From NCBI GenBank assembly GCA_037501455.1, contig CM074858.1:82124501-82188500 (forward strand): a stretch of 64,000 nucleotides of DNA, written 5' to 3'. The notes beneath the pieces are model-generated. The model saw only the letters and a list, made by a program, of their open reading frames with translations, was not told where the DNA came from and did not search any database. This document shows, piece after piece, positions 47,113 through 59,334 of the stretch. The translations under genes and the position numbers were made by a program. Positions within the stretch are counted from its first letter, which is position 1, and every line of letters begins with the position of its first letter. This DNA is from Lantana camara (taxonomy: Eukaryota; Streptophyta; Magnoliopsida; Lamiales; Verbenaceae).

Positions 47113-50100
47113 TGTGACGCCCCGACATTTCGGCCGTACAGGTATGACGTAATTGTTTACCTAAATGCGCGAAATAATTAATTATGTGTGTTTATGTATT
47201 TAATTTAATTTTAATTATACTAAATGTTAATTGTTTTAATTTAATGTTATTAATATTAATTACATTATATAATATAAATATATATATATATATATATAAA
47301 CGTACGTGTGTGTGCATGGAATTAAAATTATGCATGCATAAGTAGTTATAAAATAAATTTGCATGCATTTTATAAATTATAATATATATATTTGCATGCA
47401 TGTAATTATATATTATATACGTTGCATGCATTTTATATGTAAATGAAATTAGTTGGTTAATTTGTTAATGTTATGGCTTTTATTGTTTCATTGCGTTTGA
47501 GTGCTTCGTTTCTATTTGAATTGATATCGGAATTTTGTGCGAATTTAATATGTTGAACTTATACGTGTCTTGTACATGAATCTTTGTTCGTTTCGTATTT
47601 TCGAATTCATTTGCTTGTGTTTCGGATTTAATTTGAATTGTGGAATCCAAGTCGGGGGCTAACGAACACTTAGCGCACCCTTGGTTCCGTATTTAATATC
47701 TCGAGCTCGGGAACTCGGATTCGAGTTCCGTCAACTCCGCTGAACTCGTAACGAAAATTCGAGTTTAGTAAACTTAGCCATATATTTTTCCCAACTCATT
47801 TCAACCTCCGAAATTTAACCGGAAAACCTACACGGCGCCAAAACTGCCACCTTTCACCAAAATGGTCATATCTCTTACCATACTTGACCAAATTAACCAT
47901 GGTTTGAACTTTTGAGACCCTAACTCAACCATCTATCTGATCATTATCCTCCCCAACCGAATTAGTCCCTCACACTTAGAGAAAATCAGCCCTCTTTCCT
48001 CTGTTTTTCCAGAATCCCGTAGCCAAGCCAACCTCTTGAGATTCAAGCTCAAATCTCTTTCAAACCTCCATTAATCCACAAGGTAAGCTTGGTTATGTTA
48101 TGTACATCCATCATGAGTCATTTTCATTCATTCATCTCTGAATTTGAGCATCAATTCGTGAGTTTTTGACAGAAGTGCACATATATAGAATTAGGTTTAG
48201 AATTGGTTGATCTTCTTCCATACTTGAGCTTTTTGAATGATTCCAAGCTTGAGAATGATTGTTTTGATATCTTCTTTTCATTTATGATCATTAATTGCAT
48301 GGTAGTTGAAGTATTTATGAGATATTAACTTTAGAACATTGAGAAAACTTTGAAGAAAAGTCACATGTGACAGCCTTCCATGTTTGAGCTGTTGTGGGAC
48401 TGATTTATATGTTGATTTGTGGTGTTTTGCTGCACATATGACTACCTAACTCACATGAATGTGTTGGGATTGCTTGAGATCAGTTGTACCCTGTTTTTTT
48501 CGCGATTTATGCCCTGTTTTTGGACTGGAAAAATTTCTGTCAGCAGCTTCGTTTTTCTCCTTGATGTTGCTGTCATTTTTGTTCAATATTAGGGCTGGTT
48601 TTAGGCTGTATTTCATGTCATTTATAGCTGCATATATGTGGTCTATTTGTTGCTTGAATGTTGCTGCGTTTAAGCTAGAGAAACGGGGGTTACTCGCGCG
48701 ATGGTTGCTGCTGCGTTTGCTGCGGAACGGGCGTGTCATTCCTGCGTGTTTCAGCTGGAACGGGGGTGTTTCTTGGGTGGCTGCCTCTGTACCGAGACAC
48801 GGGGGTGTCTCGGTTTGCTCCTTGAAGGTGACACCCCCGTGTCACTTTATTTTTCAGACCTGTTGCTGTCCCGTGAGCTGCTGCTGCCGCTGCTGCTTAT
48901 TCTTCTTCTCCTCTGTTGCATGGATTATGAATGGCATGCATGTTTTGCATGCATATATTGATAGTTGGTTACATTTTTGCATGCATGAATCTTTTGCATG
49001 GAAATTTCATGCATTTTGGAAATTATTTGCATGCATGTGTGATTGTTTGCATGCATTTATATGTATATATATGCATATATACTATAGTACGTATATATGT
49101 AAATATATTTAATATATCATATATATTTATTAAATATTAATTGTTATTTGATTTAATTGAATTATTTAAATTAAATGTTATCTATTTCATGTTTTATTTA
49201 ATTTCCTAATTTTAATTGAATGTATTTAATTGTTTATTTTCTAATTTTAAATGCAATTTAATATGTTTAAATGTTATGTTCTAATTTTAAAATGTGAGAT
49301 TAATATGTATTATGAAATTATGAAATTGAATGAAATATATGAACGAATGAATGATTGTATGTTTTAAATTTATTAATCGTGCACATGAACATTTTTATGA
49401 TATAATATGATCATTTATGCATTCACGTCATATTCATTTCATGGCCGAGCGTCATATGTGGTCATTGAGTCTCACTTCACTTTTCTTGCACAGATTTCGA
49501 TCCCGTTGGAGACAAGGCCAATCCTTGAGGCTTTCGTGTCTTCTTTTGTCGGTATAAGGTGGGTTTCTCTACTACTTAGATAAAACGACCCGATATATCC
49601 CCTATGTGAAAAGCTTTAAGCCAAAGTGATACGATATATATATATATTGAGTCTTTTATCGAGTAAACGATTGCAAACGTAAAACCCTTATTTCTTGAAT
49701 CCTACCAAATGTTTTGGCGAGTATTGATTGATTGATTGCACTGATTGGGGCCCGGGGTTCTTGGTGTGAGTGGCTATCCGAGGAGGCATGGGCTGACGGT
49801 GATCCCTCACACTAGTTCCCACTACTGAACAGCGGTACCGGACCTCGTCAGGAGATTGGCGGGGAAAGGGAGCTGAGTGCCATCTGGGGAGTCATGTAAC
49901 CCCTTTTGGCCAATGACTGGGTGGACGGGTCTTGCAAGCCCGCCCACCAACCCGGAGGAAGAAGGTGTATATGACCGATTGAATAGAATCGATTGATTGA
50001 GCACAAAAGAATGATATGCATGAAAGACTTAATGAATGAATGATTGATTGAATCACACATGGTGTTGGTTGGAGTTGATGCACGCCCACTCGCCGGGCCA

Positions 50101-50706
50101 CTAATGACCTATTGTAAAACTGATCATTATAATCCCTTTCGATGATTCCTCTATTTCTCCCACTTGGGAACCGTTTCTAAAACCTCGCTTGGGATTATAA
50201 TCTGCATGTGATTGTTTAAATTCAGTTATATATTATATTTATGCCAATGTTTTATACCCACCAGTCCCTTTTGGACTGAACCCGTTTGGTTTTCAGCTGT
50301 TTGGTGCAGGTGTCGAGAGAGCTAGGCGGGAATACGAGTCCTAGGTCTTGCATTCGTCTCTAGCTCTATATTTTGGTCTTACACTTACATCTCACACTTT
50401 TGGTTATTGTATATGGATATGTTATTGGAGCGTACACATGTTTTGGGCCGTGATGGCTTGCATTGATGTATATGAATTATATTTTGGAGCTTGGATGCTC
50501 GTGGTATATATATGATATGCTTTGCTCGTTTATTGCTTCCGCTTTATTGATTATCTCTGATTCGAATGGTTAAGGGTTAGCCCGCCTAGCATAGAGTGTG
50601 TGTTTGTCCCCGTTCGCCGTGATTTAGCTCGGGTATGGATCATCCATTTCATATTCGGGTCGGGTCTCGGTGCGGGGGATGTGACACCTTACGCTCGGGT
50701 GTTACA
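47113..50706 (+). repeat. 5' LTR of the young chromovirus
   Basis: 3594 bp, TGTGACGCCCCG...GGTGTTACA. It contains a TA tract near 47277-47297, clusters of CATGCA words (47330-47430 and 48915-49055), two C/G-rich hairpins (48792-48845) and no real gene. A frame of 217 codons at 48459-49112 recurs in the other LTR but is low-complexity and not conserved in the solo LTR. Confidence 0.95.
48792..48845. other. Paired hairpins with ACAC-CCCC/GGGG-GTGT core in the LTR
   Basis: At 48792-48813, arms CCGAGACAC and GTGTCTCGG are separated by 4 G. At 48828-48845, arms GTGACAC and GTGTCAC are separated by 4 C. The same pair is in the 3' LTR (57172-57225). The solo LTR has three such hairpins (28517-28536, 28550-28571, 28625-28642) despite general divergence. 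Confidence 0.8.
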
Positions 50707-50714
50707 TCCTTAAG

Positions 50715-50726
50715 TGGTATCAGAGC
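50715..50726 (+). other. Primer binding site (initiator tRNA-Met type)
   Basis: TGGTATCAGAGC lies 8 nt after the 5' LTR. It is complementary to the 3' end of plant initiator tRNA-Met and primes minus-strand synthesis. Confidence 0.9.
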
Positions 50727-50921
50727 TTAGGGTTGCAAAACCCAGGCTCTAGTGTCGGGTGAGTCAGTTTAGGACGTTCGGCTTTAGGGACTACTTGACA
50801 ATGTGATTGCATATGCATTCTTTTAGTGCTTCTGTGCTCTAATTGTTGAAAATTGAGTGAATTAATTGCATTTTCATGCATGGACTAAGAGAAGCATGCA
50901 TTTCAGTGTTTCTTGATCAGG

Positions 50922-53900
50922 ATGCCTCCCCGTAGACATCGTGAGAGATCACCGGGACGACAAGGAGACCGTGATCGTTCTCCTATACCACCAGAACAAC
51001 AACCACAGCCGCCGCCAATGGATATGGGTAATTTTATGGAAGCTGTTTTCAATTATGTTGAGCATAGGAGAGCTCAAGCTCCACCGCCACAACCCGTTGA
51101 GCAACCGGCTCCACCAAATAACAATCATAGGGATCCTCATGGGGTGTTTTTGAGTTACAATCCCCCTAGATTTTCTGGTTCTATTGATGACGCGGTTTCA
51201 GAGGGGTGGTTGACTCGATTGGAGAGGATTTATGGGGTTCGGCAGTTCACTACCCAAGAACAGGCTCAGTTTGCTATATTCCAGTTGGACGGAGAGGCGT
51301 ATGATTGGTGGGAGAGAACAAAGGAAAAGTTAGAGGTGGATGAAGAGGAGATTACATGGGATGTATTTAAACGGGAATTTCGGGAGTGCTTTGTACCCGA
51401 GGTTGTCCGGGAGAGGAAAGAGCAGGAATTTATGGATCTGAAGCAAGGAAATCGTTCGGTAGCTCAATACCTTGCAGTTTTCAACCGACTTGGGAAGTAT
51501 GCTTCACATATTACCCGGGATGAGAAAAGGAAGGCGAAGAAGTTTATTGCGGGGTTGAGACAGGATTTGAGGCACGGTCAAGCGGGCCATAATTTTATAT
51601 CTTTCTCAGACACGGTGCAAAGGGCCTTAGGGCAAGAGGAGGAGTATAAAAAGAAGGATCCAATCTTCAAAGCATCCATGGGACAAGGTAGGGGCTCAGC
51701 TTCGGGATCGAGCATGAGATTTAATCCGGGGAAAAGGCCTATGACTTCGGCAGCTCCTTCTCAGAAAGAATATTTCAAGAAGCCACGAACTGGAGGTCAG
51801 CATGCTCCTCAGGCTGCTCGAGTACCTCAGGCATTACCGGCTCCCCCGAGAGATCGACGAGATGTACCTCCGTGTACCCATTGTGGAGGACCGACCCACT
51901 CTTATAGCAATTGCAGAATAAGATTGAAATTGTGCTTGATTTGTGGGAAGGGAGATCATATGGCTTTCGCATGTCCTGATAAGAGACCGGGGTTTCAAGC
52001 TGGGGTACAAAGACCGATGATTCAGGCCCGTGCTTATGCCCTTGAGGGCGAGGAACAAAAAGTGGAAGCTGATCCGAATGCCGTGGTGGAAGGTACCGTT
52101 TGCATTCATAACACGAGCATTCATGCATTATTTGATCCGGGTGCCACGCATACTTTTATATCTTCTGATCTATGTGCTTCTCTATGCCTACCTGTTATTT
52201 GCTCAAATTCTTGTTATTATGTGAGTTCGCCTCTTGGAGGTAATTTGCAGACAGACCGGGTTGTTAGAGGTTGTTCAGTTTTGATAGAGGGGAAAGATTA
52301 TCCGGCAGACTTCATTGTTATGCCTATGAAGAAGTATGGGGTAATCTTCGGGATGGATTGGTTATATCGGCACCGGGCCGAGGTTGATTGTTTTAGGAAG
52401 AAGATAAAATTGGGAGCAGAGTTGATTGGAAAAGTGGGCTCGAAGAATGTACCTCTCTTATCGTTTATGGAAGCTCGCAAGTTAGTGAAAGATGGAGCCA
52501 CGGGATTTATTGCCTATCTTCTTAACAAACCAAAGGATCAATTAAGTTTTGAGGATACGGAGGTGGTAAAGGCATATCCCGACGTATTTCCGGAAAATTT
52601 AGGTTCTTTACCACCGGATCGGGAGATTGAATTTGTTATTGATTTATATCCGGGATCAGAACCTTATTCTAAGACGCCGTATAGAATGGCTCCTGCAGAG
52701 TTGAAGGAGTTGAAGATTCAACTCGAAGAGTTACTTAAGATTGGATATATTCGACCGAGCTCATCTCCGTGGGGTGCTCCGGTTCTCTTTGTCAAGAAGA
52801 AAGATGGATCGTTGAGAATGTGTATAGATTACCGGGAGCTTAACCGGATGACTATCAAGAATAAGTACCCGTTGCCCCACATTGAGGATTTATTCGATAT
52901 GTTACAAGGTTCAGGGGTTTATTCGAAATTGGATCTAAGACAAGGCTACTACCAATTGAAAATCCGGGAAGAGGATATACCTAAGACAGGATTCAATACC
53001 CGGTATGGGCATTATGAGTTCGTAGTGATGCCCTTTGGGTTGACGAATGCCCCTGCAGCATTTATGGATATGATGCATCGGATTTTTCGGCCATATTTGG
53101 ATAAATTCGTCGTAATCTTCATTGATGATATTCTCGTGTATTCCAAGACTCCGGAAGATCATGCTAAGCATCTCGAATTGGTATTGGAGACATTGAGAGA
53201 GCACCGGTTGTATGCGAAGTTTAGTAAGTGTGAGTTTTGGATCGACCGGGTTGCTTTTCTAGGTCATATTGTCTCAAGTAAGGGTTTGGAAGTAGATCCT
53301 TCAAAGATCGAGACAGTTATTCAGTGGCAGAGTCCGAAAAATGCTTCCGAGGTCAGAAGTTTCTTGGGTTTGGCTGGGTATTATCGGAGATTCGTTAAGG
53401 ATTTCTCTAAGATTGCAGCTCCTTTGACGCGTTTGACAAAGAAGGAAGTCAAATTTGCTTGGGATGAGGCGTGTGAGGCAAGTTTCCAACTTTTAAAGGA
53501 GAAATTGACCACTGCACCAATATTAGCACTTCCTGAAGGAACTGAAGGATATATGGTTTATACGGATGCCTCGAAAGAGGGACTGGGATGTGTATTGATG
53601 CAGAAGGGTAGGGTGATAGCCTACGCCTCGAGAAAACTAAAGGATCATGAACAGAATTATCCCACTCACGATCTCGAGCTAGCGGCAGTGATCTTTGCTT
53701 TGGGGAAGTGGAGACACTACTTGTATGGAATTCCTTTCGAGATCTTTTCTGACCACAAAAGCCTTCAATACTTGTTTTCTCAGAAGGAGTTAAATAAGAG
53801 ACAAAGGCGATGGATGGAGACTTTAGCGGATTACGAGTGCACAATCCGATACCATCCTGGAAAAGCTAATGTGGTCGCGGATGCACTTAGCAGGAAGGCT

Positions 53901-55457
53901 AGTGTATCTAGTGTGAAAGTGGAAGTTGGATATGAACCCGAGTCTTTCAAGTTAAGAGCAAGTATTCGGAATATTACAGTACAACCGGATCTTCAACCAA
54001 GATTATTTGAAACTCAGAGAAGAGATTCCGAAGTGGAAAAATTAGCTCAGAAAGCTAGAGATGATCCCGAATGTCCATTTGGGTTCGATGACACGGGACT
54101 TTTAAGGTTTAAGAACAGGATTGTGGTTCCGGATGAATTGAAGAGGATTATTTTGGAAGAAGCTCACAGATCAGGGTATTCGATACATCCTGGAGGTAAT
54201 AAGATGTACAAGGATTTAAAGCAGTTTTATTGGTGGAATGGACTTAAAAGGGATGTAACTAATTTCGTGAGACATTGTCTGACTTGTCAAACCGTGAAAG
54301 CCGAGCATCAGAAGCCATCAGGGCTACTTCAACCGCTACCTATCCCAGAATGGAAATGGCAACAGGTGGCAATGGATTTCGTTTCGGGTCTTCCTAGAGT
54401 GAAGGGTGGTCTTGATGGGATTTGGGTGATCGTGGATAGACTAACGAAATCGGCACATTTTTTGGCTGTTCGGATGTCGGATAAGGTACCTAAGTTAGCC
54501 AAGAAGTATGTTGATGAAATTGTTCGACTTCATGGTGTGCCTACCAGTATTGTATCAGATCGAGATCCGAGGTTCACTTCTAGGTTTTGGCAAGAATTGC
54601 AAAGAAATCTGGGAACAAGGCTCCAATTCAGCACAGCTTTCCATCCTCAGACAGATGGTCAATCGGAAAGATTAATCAAATATTTGGAGGATATCTTGAG
54701 GGCTTGTGCATTGGATTTCTCGAGTTCGTGGAATGAGCAGTTATCCCTGATTGAGTTCGCCTATAATAACAGTTTTCAGGCTTCGATAGGAATGGCACCT
54801 TATGAAGCCCTTTACGGACGAAAGTGTAGATCCCCCTTATTTTTCGACCTTGAGGAGTGGAATTGGACGAAACAAGAGGGAGTGAAACGAGGTGAACTGA
54901 AGGAGAAGCCTTCCAAAGCCGTACAAGCTGCAATTGATAAGGTTCAAATCATTCAACAAAGAATGAAAGCGGCTCAAGATAGACAGAAAAGCTATGCGGA
55001 TCGACGGAGAAAGGATCTTCAATTTGAAGTTGGTGATAGGGTGTTCTTGAAAGCTTCGCCGCGAAAAGGATTTTCAAGAATTGGAAAAGGAGGTAAGTTG
55101 AATCCTCGTTATCTGGGTCCGTATGAGATTCTGGAAAAAGTTGGAGATACTGCTTATCGGTTGAATCTACCCCCGAGTTTGACGGGAATCCACAACGTAT
55201 TTCATGTCTCCCAGCTTCGCAAGTATTATCCGGATGAGTCAGAAATCCTACCTGAGGAAGAGGTAGAAATTGAGCCTAATCTTACCTTCGTTCAAAAACC
55301 GGTTAAGATTTTGGATCGGAAATTTCAAGAATTAAGAAACCGGCAAATCCCACTAGTTAAAGTGTTATGGAGAAGTGATAAAACAGAAGAGGCTACGTGG
55401 GAGACGGAGGATAAAATGAGGAAGTTTCATCCCGAATTATTTTTGGACGACCAATGA
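50922..55457 (+). CDS. Gag-Pol polyprotein of the chromovirus (1511 aa, intact)
   Basis: This single frame encodes the structural and enzymatic proteins for retrotransposition. I place the start at the ATG at 50922 ([14 protein letters not shown]); the three codons before it lack an ATG. Gag occupies about residues 1-330, with a retrotransposon-gag core ([11 protein letters not shown]), and ends in a zinc knuckle [14 protein letters not shown] near 338. The protease has FDPGATHTF with Asp near 405 (DPG instead of the more frequent DSG/DTG, a form I believe also occurs in plant gypsy elements). RT runs about 590-800 (FIDDILVYS, Asp735/736), RNase H has YTDAS (Asp882), integrase has HHCC from 1082 and D1152, D1213, E1249 (D,D35E). 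A chromodomain-like tail follows ([14 protein letters not shown], to HPELF). No stop or frameshift. It should be active if transcribed. Confidence 0.95.
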   Translation: MPPRRHRERSPGRQGDRDRSPIPPEQQPQPPPMDMGNFMEAVFNYVEHRRAQAPPPQPVEQPAPPNNNHRDPHGVFLSYNPPRFSGSIDDAVSEGWLTRLERIYGVRQFTTQEQAQFAIFQLDGEAYDWWERTKEKLEVDEEEITWDVFKREFRECFVPEVVRERKEQEFMDLKQGNRSVAQYLAVFNRLGKYASHITRDEKRKAKKFIAGLRQDLRHGQAGHNFISFSDTVQRALGQEEEYKKKDPIFKASMGQGRGSASGSSMRFNPGKRPMTSAAPSQKEYFKKPRTGGQHAPQAARVPQALPAPPRDRRDVPPCTHCGGPTHSYSNCRIRLKLCLICGKGDHMAFACPDKRPGFQAGVQRPMIQARAYALEGEEQKVEADPNAVVEGTVCIHNTSIHALFDPGATHTFISSDLCASLCLPVICSNSCYYVSSPLGGNLQTDRVVRGCSVLIEGKDYPADFIVMPMKKYGVIFGMDWLYRHRAEVDCFRKKIKLGAELIGKVGSKNVPLLSFMEARKLVKDGATGFIAYLLNKPKDQLSFEDTEVVKAYPDVFPENLGSLPPDREIEFVIDLYPGSEPYSKTPYRMAPAELKELKIQLEELLKIGYIRPSSSPWGAPVLFVKKKDGSLRMCIDYRELNRMTIKNKYPLPHIEDLFDMLQGSGVYSKLDLRQGYYQLKIREEDIPKTGFNTRYGHYEFVVMPFGLTNAPAAFMDMMHRIFRPYLDKFVVIFIDDILVYSKTPEDHAKHLELVLETLREHRLYAKFSKCEFWIDRVAFLGHIVSSKGLEVDPSKIETVIQWQSPKNASEVRSFLGLAGYYRRFVKDFSKIAAPLTRLTKKEVKFAWDEACEASFQLLKEKLTTAPILALPEGTEGYMVYTDASKEGLGCVLMQKGRVIAYASRKLKDHEQNYPTHDLELAAVIFALGKWRHYLYGIPFEIFSDHKSLQYLFSQKELNKRQRRWMETLADYECTIRYHPGKANVVADALSRKASVSSVKVEVGYEPESFKLRASIRNITVQPDLQPRLFETQRRDSEVEKLAQKARDDPECPFGFDDTGLLRFKNRIVVPDELKRIILEEAHRSGYSIHPGGNKMYKDLKQFYWWNGLKRDVTNFVRHCLTCQTVKAEHQKPSGLLQPLPIPEWKWQQVAMDFVSGLPRVKGGLDGIWVIVDRLTKSAHFLAVRMSDKVPKLAKKYVDEIVRLHGVPTSIVSDRDPRFTSRFWQELQRNLGTRLQFSTAFHPQTDGQSERLIKYLEDILRACALDFSSSWNEQLSLIEFAYNNSFQASIGMAPYEALYGRKCRSPLFFDLEEWNWTKQEGVKRGELKEKPSKAVQAAIDKVQIIQQRMKAAQDRQKSYADRRRKDLQFEVGDRVFLKASPRKGFSRIGKGGKLNPRYLGPYEILEKVGDTAYRLNLPPSLTGIHNVFHVSQLRKYYPDESEILPEEEVEIEPNLTFVQKPVKILDRKFQELRNRQIPLVKVLWRSDKTEEATWETEDKMRKFHPELFLDDQ

Positions 55458-55477
55458 ATCCGAGGACGGATTCTTTT

Positions 55478-55490
55478 AAGGGGGAGAGGT
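55478..55490 (+). other. Polypurine tract of the young chromovirus
   Basis: AAGGGGGAGAGGT lies directly before the 3' LTR, 20 nt after the Gag-Pol stop codon. It is identical to the tract of the decayed copy at 2806-2818. Confidence 0.9.
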
Positions 55491-58400
55491 TGTGACGCCC
55501 CGACATTTCGGCCGTACAGGTATGACGTAATTGTTTACCTAAATGCGCGAAATAATTAATTATGTGTGTTTATGTATTTAATTTAATTTTAATTATACTA
55601 AATGTTAATTGTTTTAATTTAATGTTATTAATATTAATTACATTATATAATATAAATATATATATATATATATATATAAACGTACGTGTGTGTGCATGGA
55701 ATTAAAATTATGCATGCATAAGTAGTTATAAAATAAATTTGCATGCATTTTATAAATTATAATATATATATTTGCATGCATGTAATTATATATTATATAC
55801 GTTGCATGCATTTTATATGTAAATGAAATTAGTTGGTTAATTTGTTAATGTTATGGCTTTTATTGTTTCATTGCGTTTGAGTGCTTCGTTTCTATTTGAA
55901 TTGATATCGGAATTTTGTGCGAATTTAATATGTTGAACTTATACGTGTCTTGTACATGAATCTTTGTTCGTTTCGTATTTTCGAATTCATTTGCTTGTGT
56001 TTCGGATTTAATTTGAATTGTGGAATCCAAGTCGGGGGCTAACGAACACTTAGCGCACCCTTGGTTCCGTATTTAATATCTCGAGCTCGGGAACTCGGAT
56101 TCGAGTTCCGTCAACTCCGCTGAACTCGTAACGAAAATTCGAGTTTAGTAAACTTAGCCATATATTTTTCCCAACTCATTTCAACCTCCGAAATTTAACC
56201 GGAAAACCTACACGGCGCCAAAACTGCCACCTTTCACCAAAATGGTCATATCTCTTACCATACTTGACCAAATTAACCATGGTTTGAACTTTTGAGACCC
56301 TAACTCAACCATCTATCTGATCATTATCCTCCCCAACCGAATTAGTCCCTCACACTTAGAGAAAATCAGCCCTCTTTCCTCTGTTTTTCCAGAATCCCGT
56401 AGCCAAGCCAACCTCTTGAGATTCAAGCTCAAATCTCTTTCAAACCTCCATTAATCCACAAGGTAAGCTTGGTTATGTTATGTACATCCATCATGAGTCA
56501 TTTTCATTCATTCATCTCTGAATTTGAGCATCAATTCGTGAGTTTTTGACAGAAGTGCACATATATAGAATTAGGTTTAGAATTGGTTGATCTTCTTCCA
56601 TACTTGAGCTTTTTGAATGATTCCAAGCTTGAGAATGATTGTTTTGATATCTTCTTTTCATTTATGATCATTAATTGCATGGTAGTTGAAGTATTTATGA
56701 GATATTAACTTTAGAACATTGAGAAAACTTTGAAGAAAAGTCACGTGTGACAGCCTTCCATGTTTGAGCTGTTGTGGGACTGATTTATATGTTGATTTGT
56801 GGTGTTTTGCTGCACATATGACTACCTAACTCACATGAATGTGTTGGGATTGCTTGAGATCAGTTGTACCCTGTTTTTTTCGCGATTTATGCCCTGTTTT
56901 TGGACTGGAAAAATTTCTGTCAGCAGCTTCGTTTTTCTCCTTGATGTTGCTGTCATTTTTGTTCAATATTAGGGCTGGTTTTAGGCTGTATTTCATGTCA
57001 TTTATAGCTGCATATATGTGGTCTATTTGTTGCTTGAATGTTGCTGCGTTTAAGCTAGAGAAACGGGGGTTACTCGCGCGATGGTTGCTGCTGCGTTTGC
57101 TGCGGAACGGGCGTGTCATTCCTGCGTGTTTCAGCTGGAACGGGGGTGTTTCTTGGGTGGCTGCCTCTGTACCGAGACACGGGGGTGTCTCGGTTTGCTC
57201 CTTGAAGGTGACACCCCCGTGTCACTTTATTTTTCAGACCTGTTGCTGTCCCGTGAGCTGCTGCTGCCGCTGCTGCTTATTCTTCTTCTCCTCTGTTGCA
57301 TGGATTATGAATGGCATGCATGTTTTGCATGCATATATTGATAGTTGGTTACATTTTTGCATGCATGAATCTTTTGCATGGAAATTTCATGCATTTTGGA
57401 AATTATTTGCATGCATGTGTGATTGTTTGCATGCATTTATATGTATATATATGCATATATACTATAGTACGTATATATGTAAATATATTTAATATATCAT
57501 ATATATTTATTAAATATTAATTGTTATTTGATTTAATTGAATTATTTAAATTAAATTTTATCTATTTCATGTTTTATTTAATTTCCTAATTTTAATTGAA
57601 TGTATTTAATTGTTTATTTTCTAATTTTAAATGCAATTTAATATGTTTAAATGTTATGTTCTAATTTTAAAATGTGAGATTAATATGTATTATGAAATTA
57701 TGAAATTGAATGAAATATATGAACGAATGAATGATTGTATGTTTTAAATTTATTAATCGTGCACATGAACATTTTTATGATATAATATGATCATTTATGC
57801 ATTCACGTCATATTCATTTCATGGCCGAGCGTCATATGTGGTCATTGAGTCTCACTTCACTTTTCTTGCACAGATTTCGATCCCGTTGGAGACAAGGCCA
57901 ATCCTTGAGGCTTTCGTGTCTTCTTTTGTCGGTATAAGGTGGGTTTCTCTACTACTTAGATAAAACGACCCGATATATCCCCTATGTGAAAAGCTTTAAG
58001 CCAAAGTGATACGATATATATATATATTGAGTCTTTTATCGAGTAAACGATTGCAAACGTAAAACCCTTATTTCTTGAATCCTACCAAATGTTTTGGCGA
58101 GTATTGATTGATTGATTGCACTGATTGGGGCCCGGGGTTCTTGGTGTGAGTGGCTATCCGAGGAGGCATGGGCTGACGGTGATCCCTCACACTAGTTCCC
58201 ACTACTGAACAGCGGTACCGGACCTCGTCAGGAGATTGGCGGGGAAAGGGAGCTGAGTGCCATCTGGGGAGTCATGTAACCCCTTTTGGCCAATGACTGG
58301 GTGGACGGGTCTTGCAAGCCCGCCCACCAACCCGGAGGAAGAAGGTGTATATGACCGATTGAATAGAATCGATTGATTGAGCACAAAAGAATGATATGCA

Positions 58401-59086
58401 TGAAAGACTTAATGAATGAATGATTGATTGAATCACACATGGTGTTGGTTGGAGTTGATGCACGCCCACTCGCCGGGCCACTAATGACCTATTGTAAAAC
58501 TGATCATTATAATCCCTTTCGATGATTCCTCTATTTCTCCCACTTGGGAACCGTTTCTAAAACCTCGCTTGGGATTATAATCTGCATGTGATTGTTTAAA
58601 TTCAGTTATATATTATATTTATGCCAATGTTTTATACCCACCAGTCCCTTTTGGACTGAACCCGTTTGGTTTTCAGCTGTTTGGTGCAGGTGTCGAGAGA
58701 GCTAGGCGGGAATACGAGTCCTAGGTCTTGCATTCGTCTCTAGCTCTATATTTTGGTCTTACACTTACATCTCACACTTTTGGTTATTGTATATGGATAT
58801 GTTATTGGAGCGTACACATGTTTTGGGCCGTGATGGCTTGCATTGATGTATATGAATTATATTTTGGAGCTTGGATGCTCGTGGTATATATATGATATGC
58901 TTTGCTCGTTTATTGCTTCCGCTTTATTGATTATCTCTGATTCGAATGGTTAAGGGTTAGCCCGCCTAGCATAGAGTGTGTGTTTGTCCCCGTTCGCCGT
59001 GATTTAGCTCGGGTATGGATCATCCATTTCATATTCGGGTCGGGTCTCGGTGCGGGGGATGTGACACCTTACGCTCGGGTGTTACA
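55491..59086 (+). repeat. 3' LTR of the young chromovirus
   Basis: 3596 bp, near-identical to the 5' LTR (offset 8378, 8380 after the TA tract). It ends GGTGTTACA before the AACTA duplication. Frames seen at 56826-57520 are the same LTR shadows as in the 5' copy. Confidence 0.95.
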
Positions 59087-59091
59087 AACTA

Positions 59092-59334
59092 TTTGTATTT
59101 TAAGTAATAATGAGGGATGTCGAACGAATCGAAAGAAAACAAATTAATTCAAATTACATTTTTATACGAAAATTCTATACAGGAGTTATGTAATAGTGAT
59201 TGAAAATTCTTTTAATAAGGTTAGAAAATAATATATAATGTAACTTTAGTCCCACCAGGTGGAAAATTCTATAATGTTACTTGGGTGGTCCAACTTAAAT
59301 ATAGTGTAAAAAATATATAATGTAAGAGGGCTTG
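59092..59334. other. Short spacer, no gene seen
   Basis: AT-rich target DNA between the chromovirus and the CACTA terminus. It is the continuation of the sequence before 47108. Confidence 0.6.

Larger units (their letters stand above)
47108..59091 (+). mobile_element. Complete young Ty3/gypsy chromovirus with TSD
   Basis: The full element is 47113-59086 (11,974 bp), flanked by the 5-bp duplication AACTA at 47108-47112 and 59087-59091. The order is 5' LTR, tRNA-Met PBS, one intact Gag-Pol frame, PPT, 3' LTR. The two LTRs differ, as far as I could compare by eye, at 48365/56745 (A/G), at 49177/57557 (G/T) and by one TA step near 47300/55680. Such near-identity means a very recent insertion. 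The long LTRs, gypsy domain order and C-terminal chromodomain point to the Tekay/Del clade. Confidence 0.95.

Noticed and set aside
48459..49112. 217-codon frame in both LTRs (also 56839-57492)
   Set aside because: Identical only because the LTRs are identical. It is interrupted in the solo LTR, and its Cys/Phe/Leu-rich composition comes from TGCATGCA and TTTGTT repeats.
50913..50921. Three extra N-terminal codons of the chromovirus Gag-Pol
   Set aside because: They begin with TTG, not ATG. The first ATG is at 50922.
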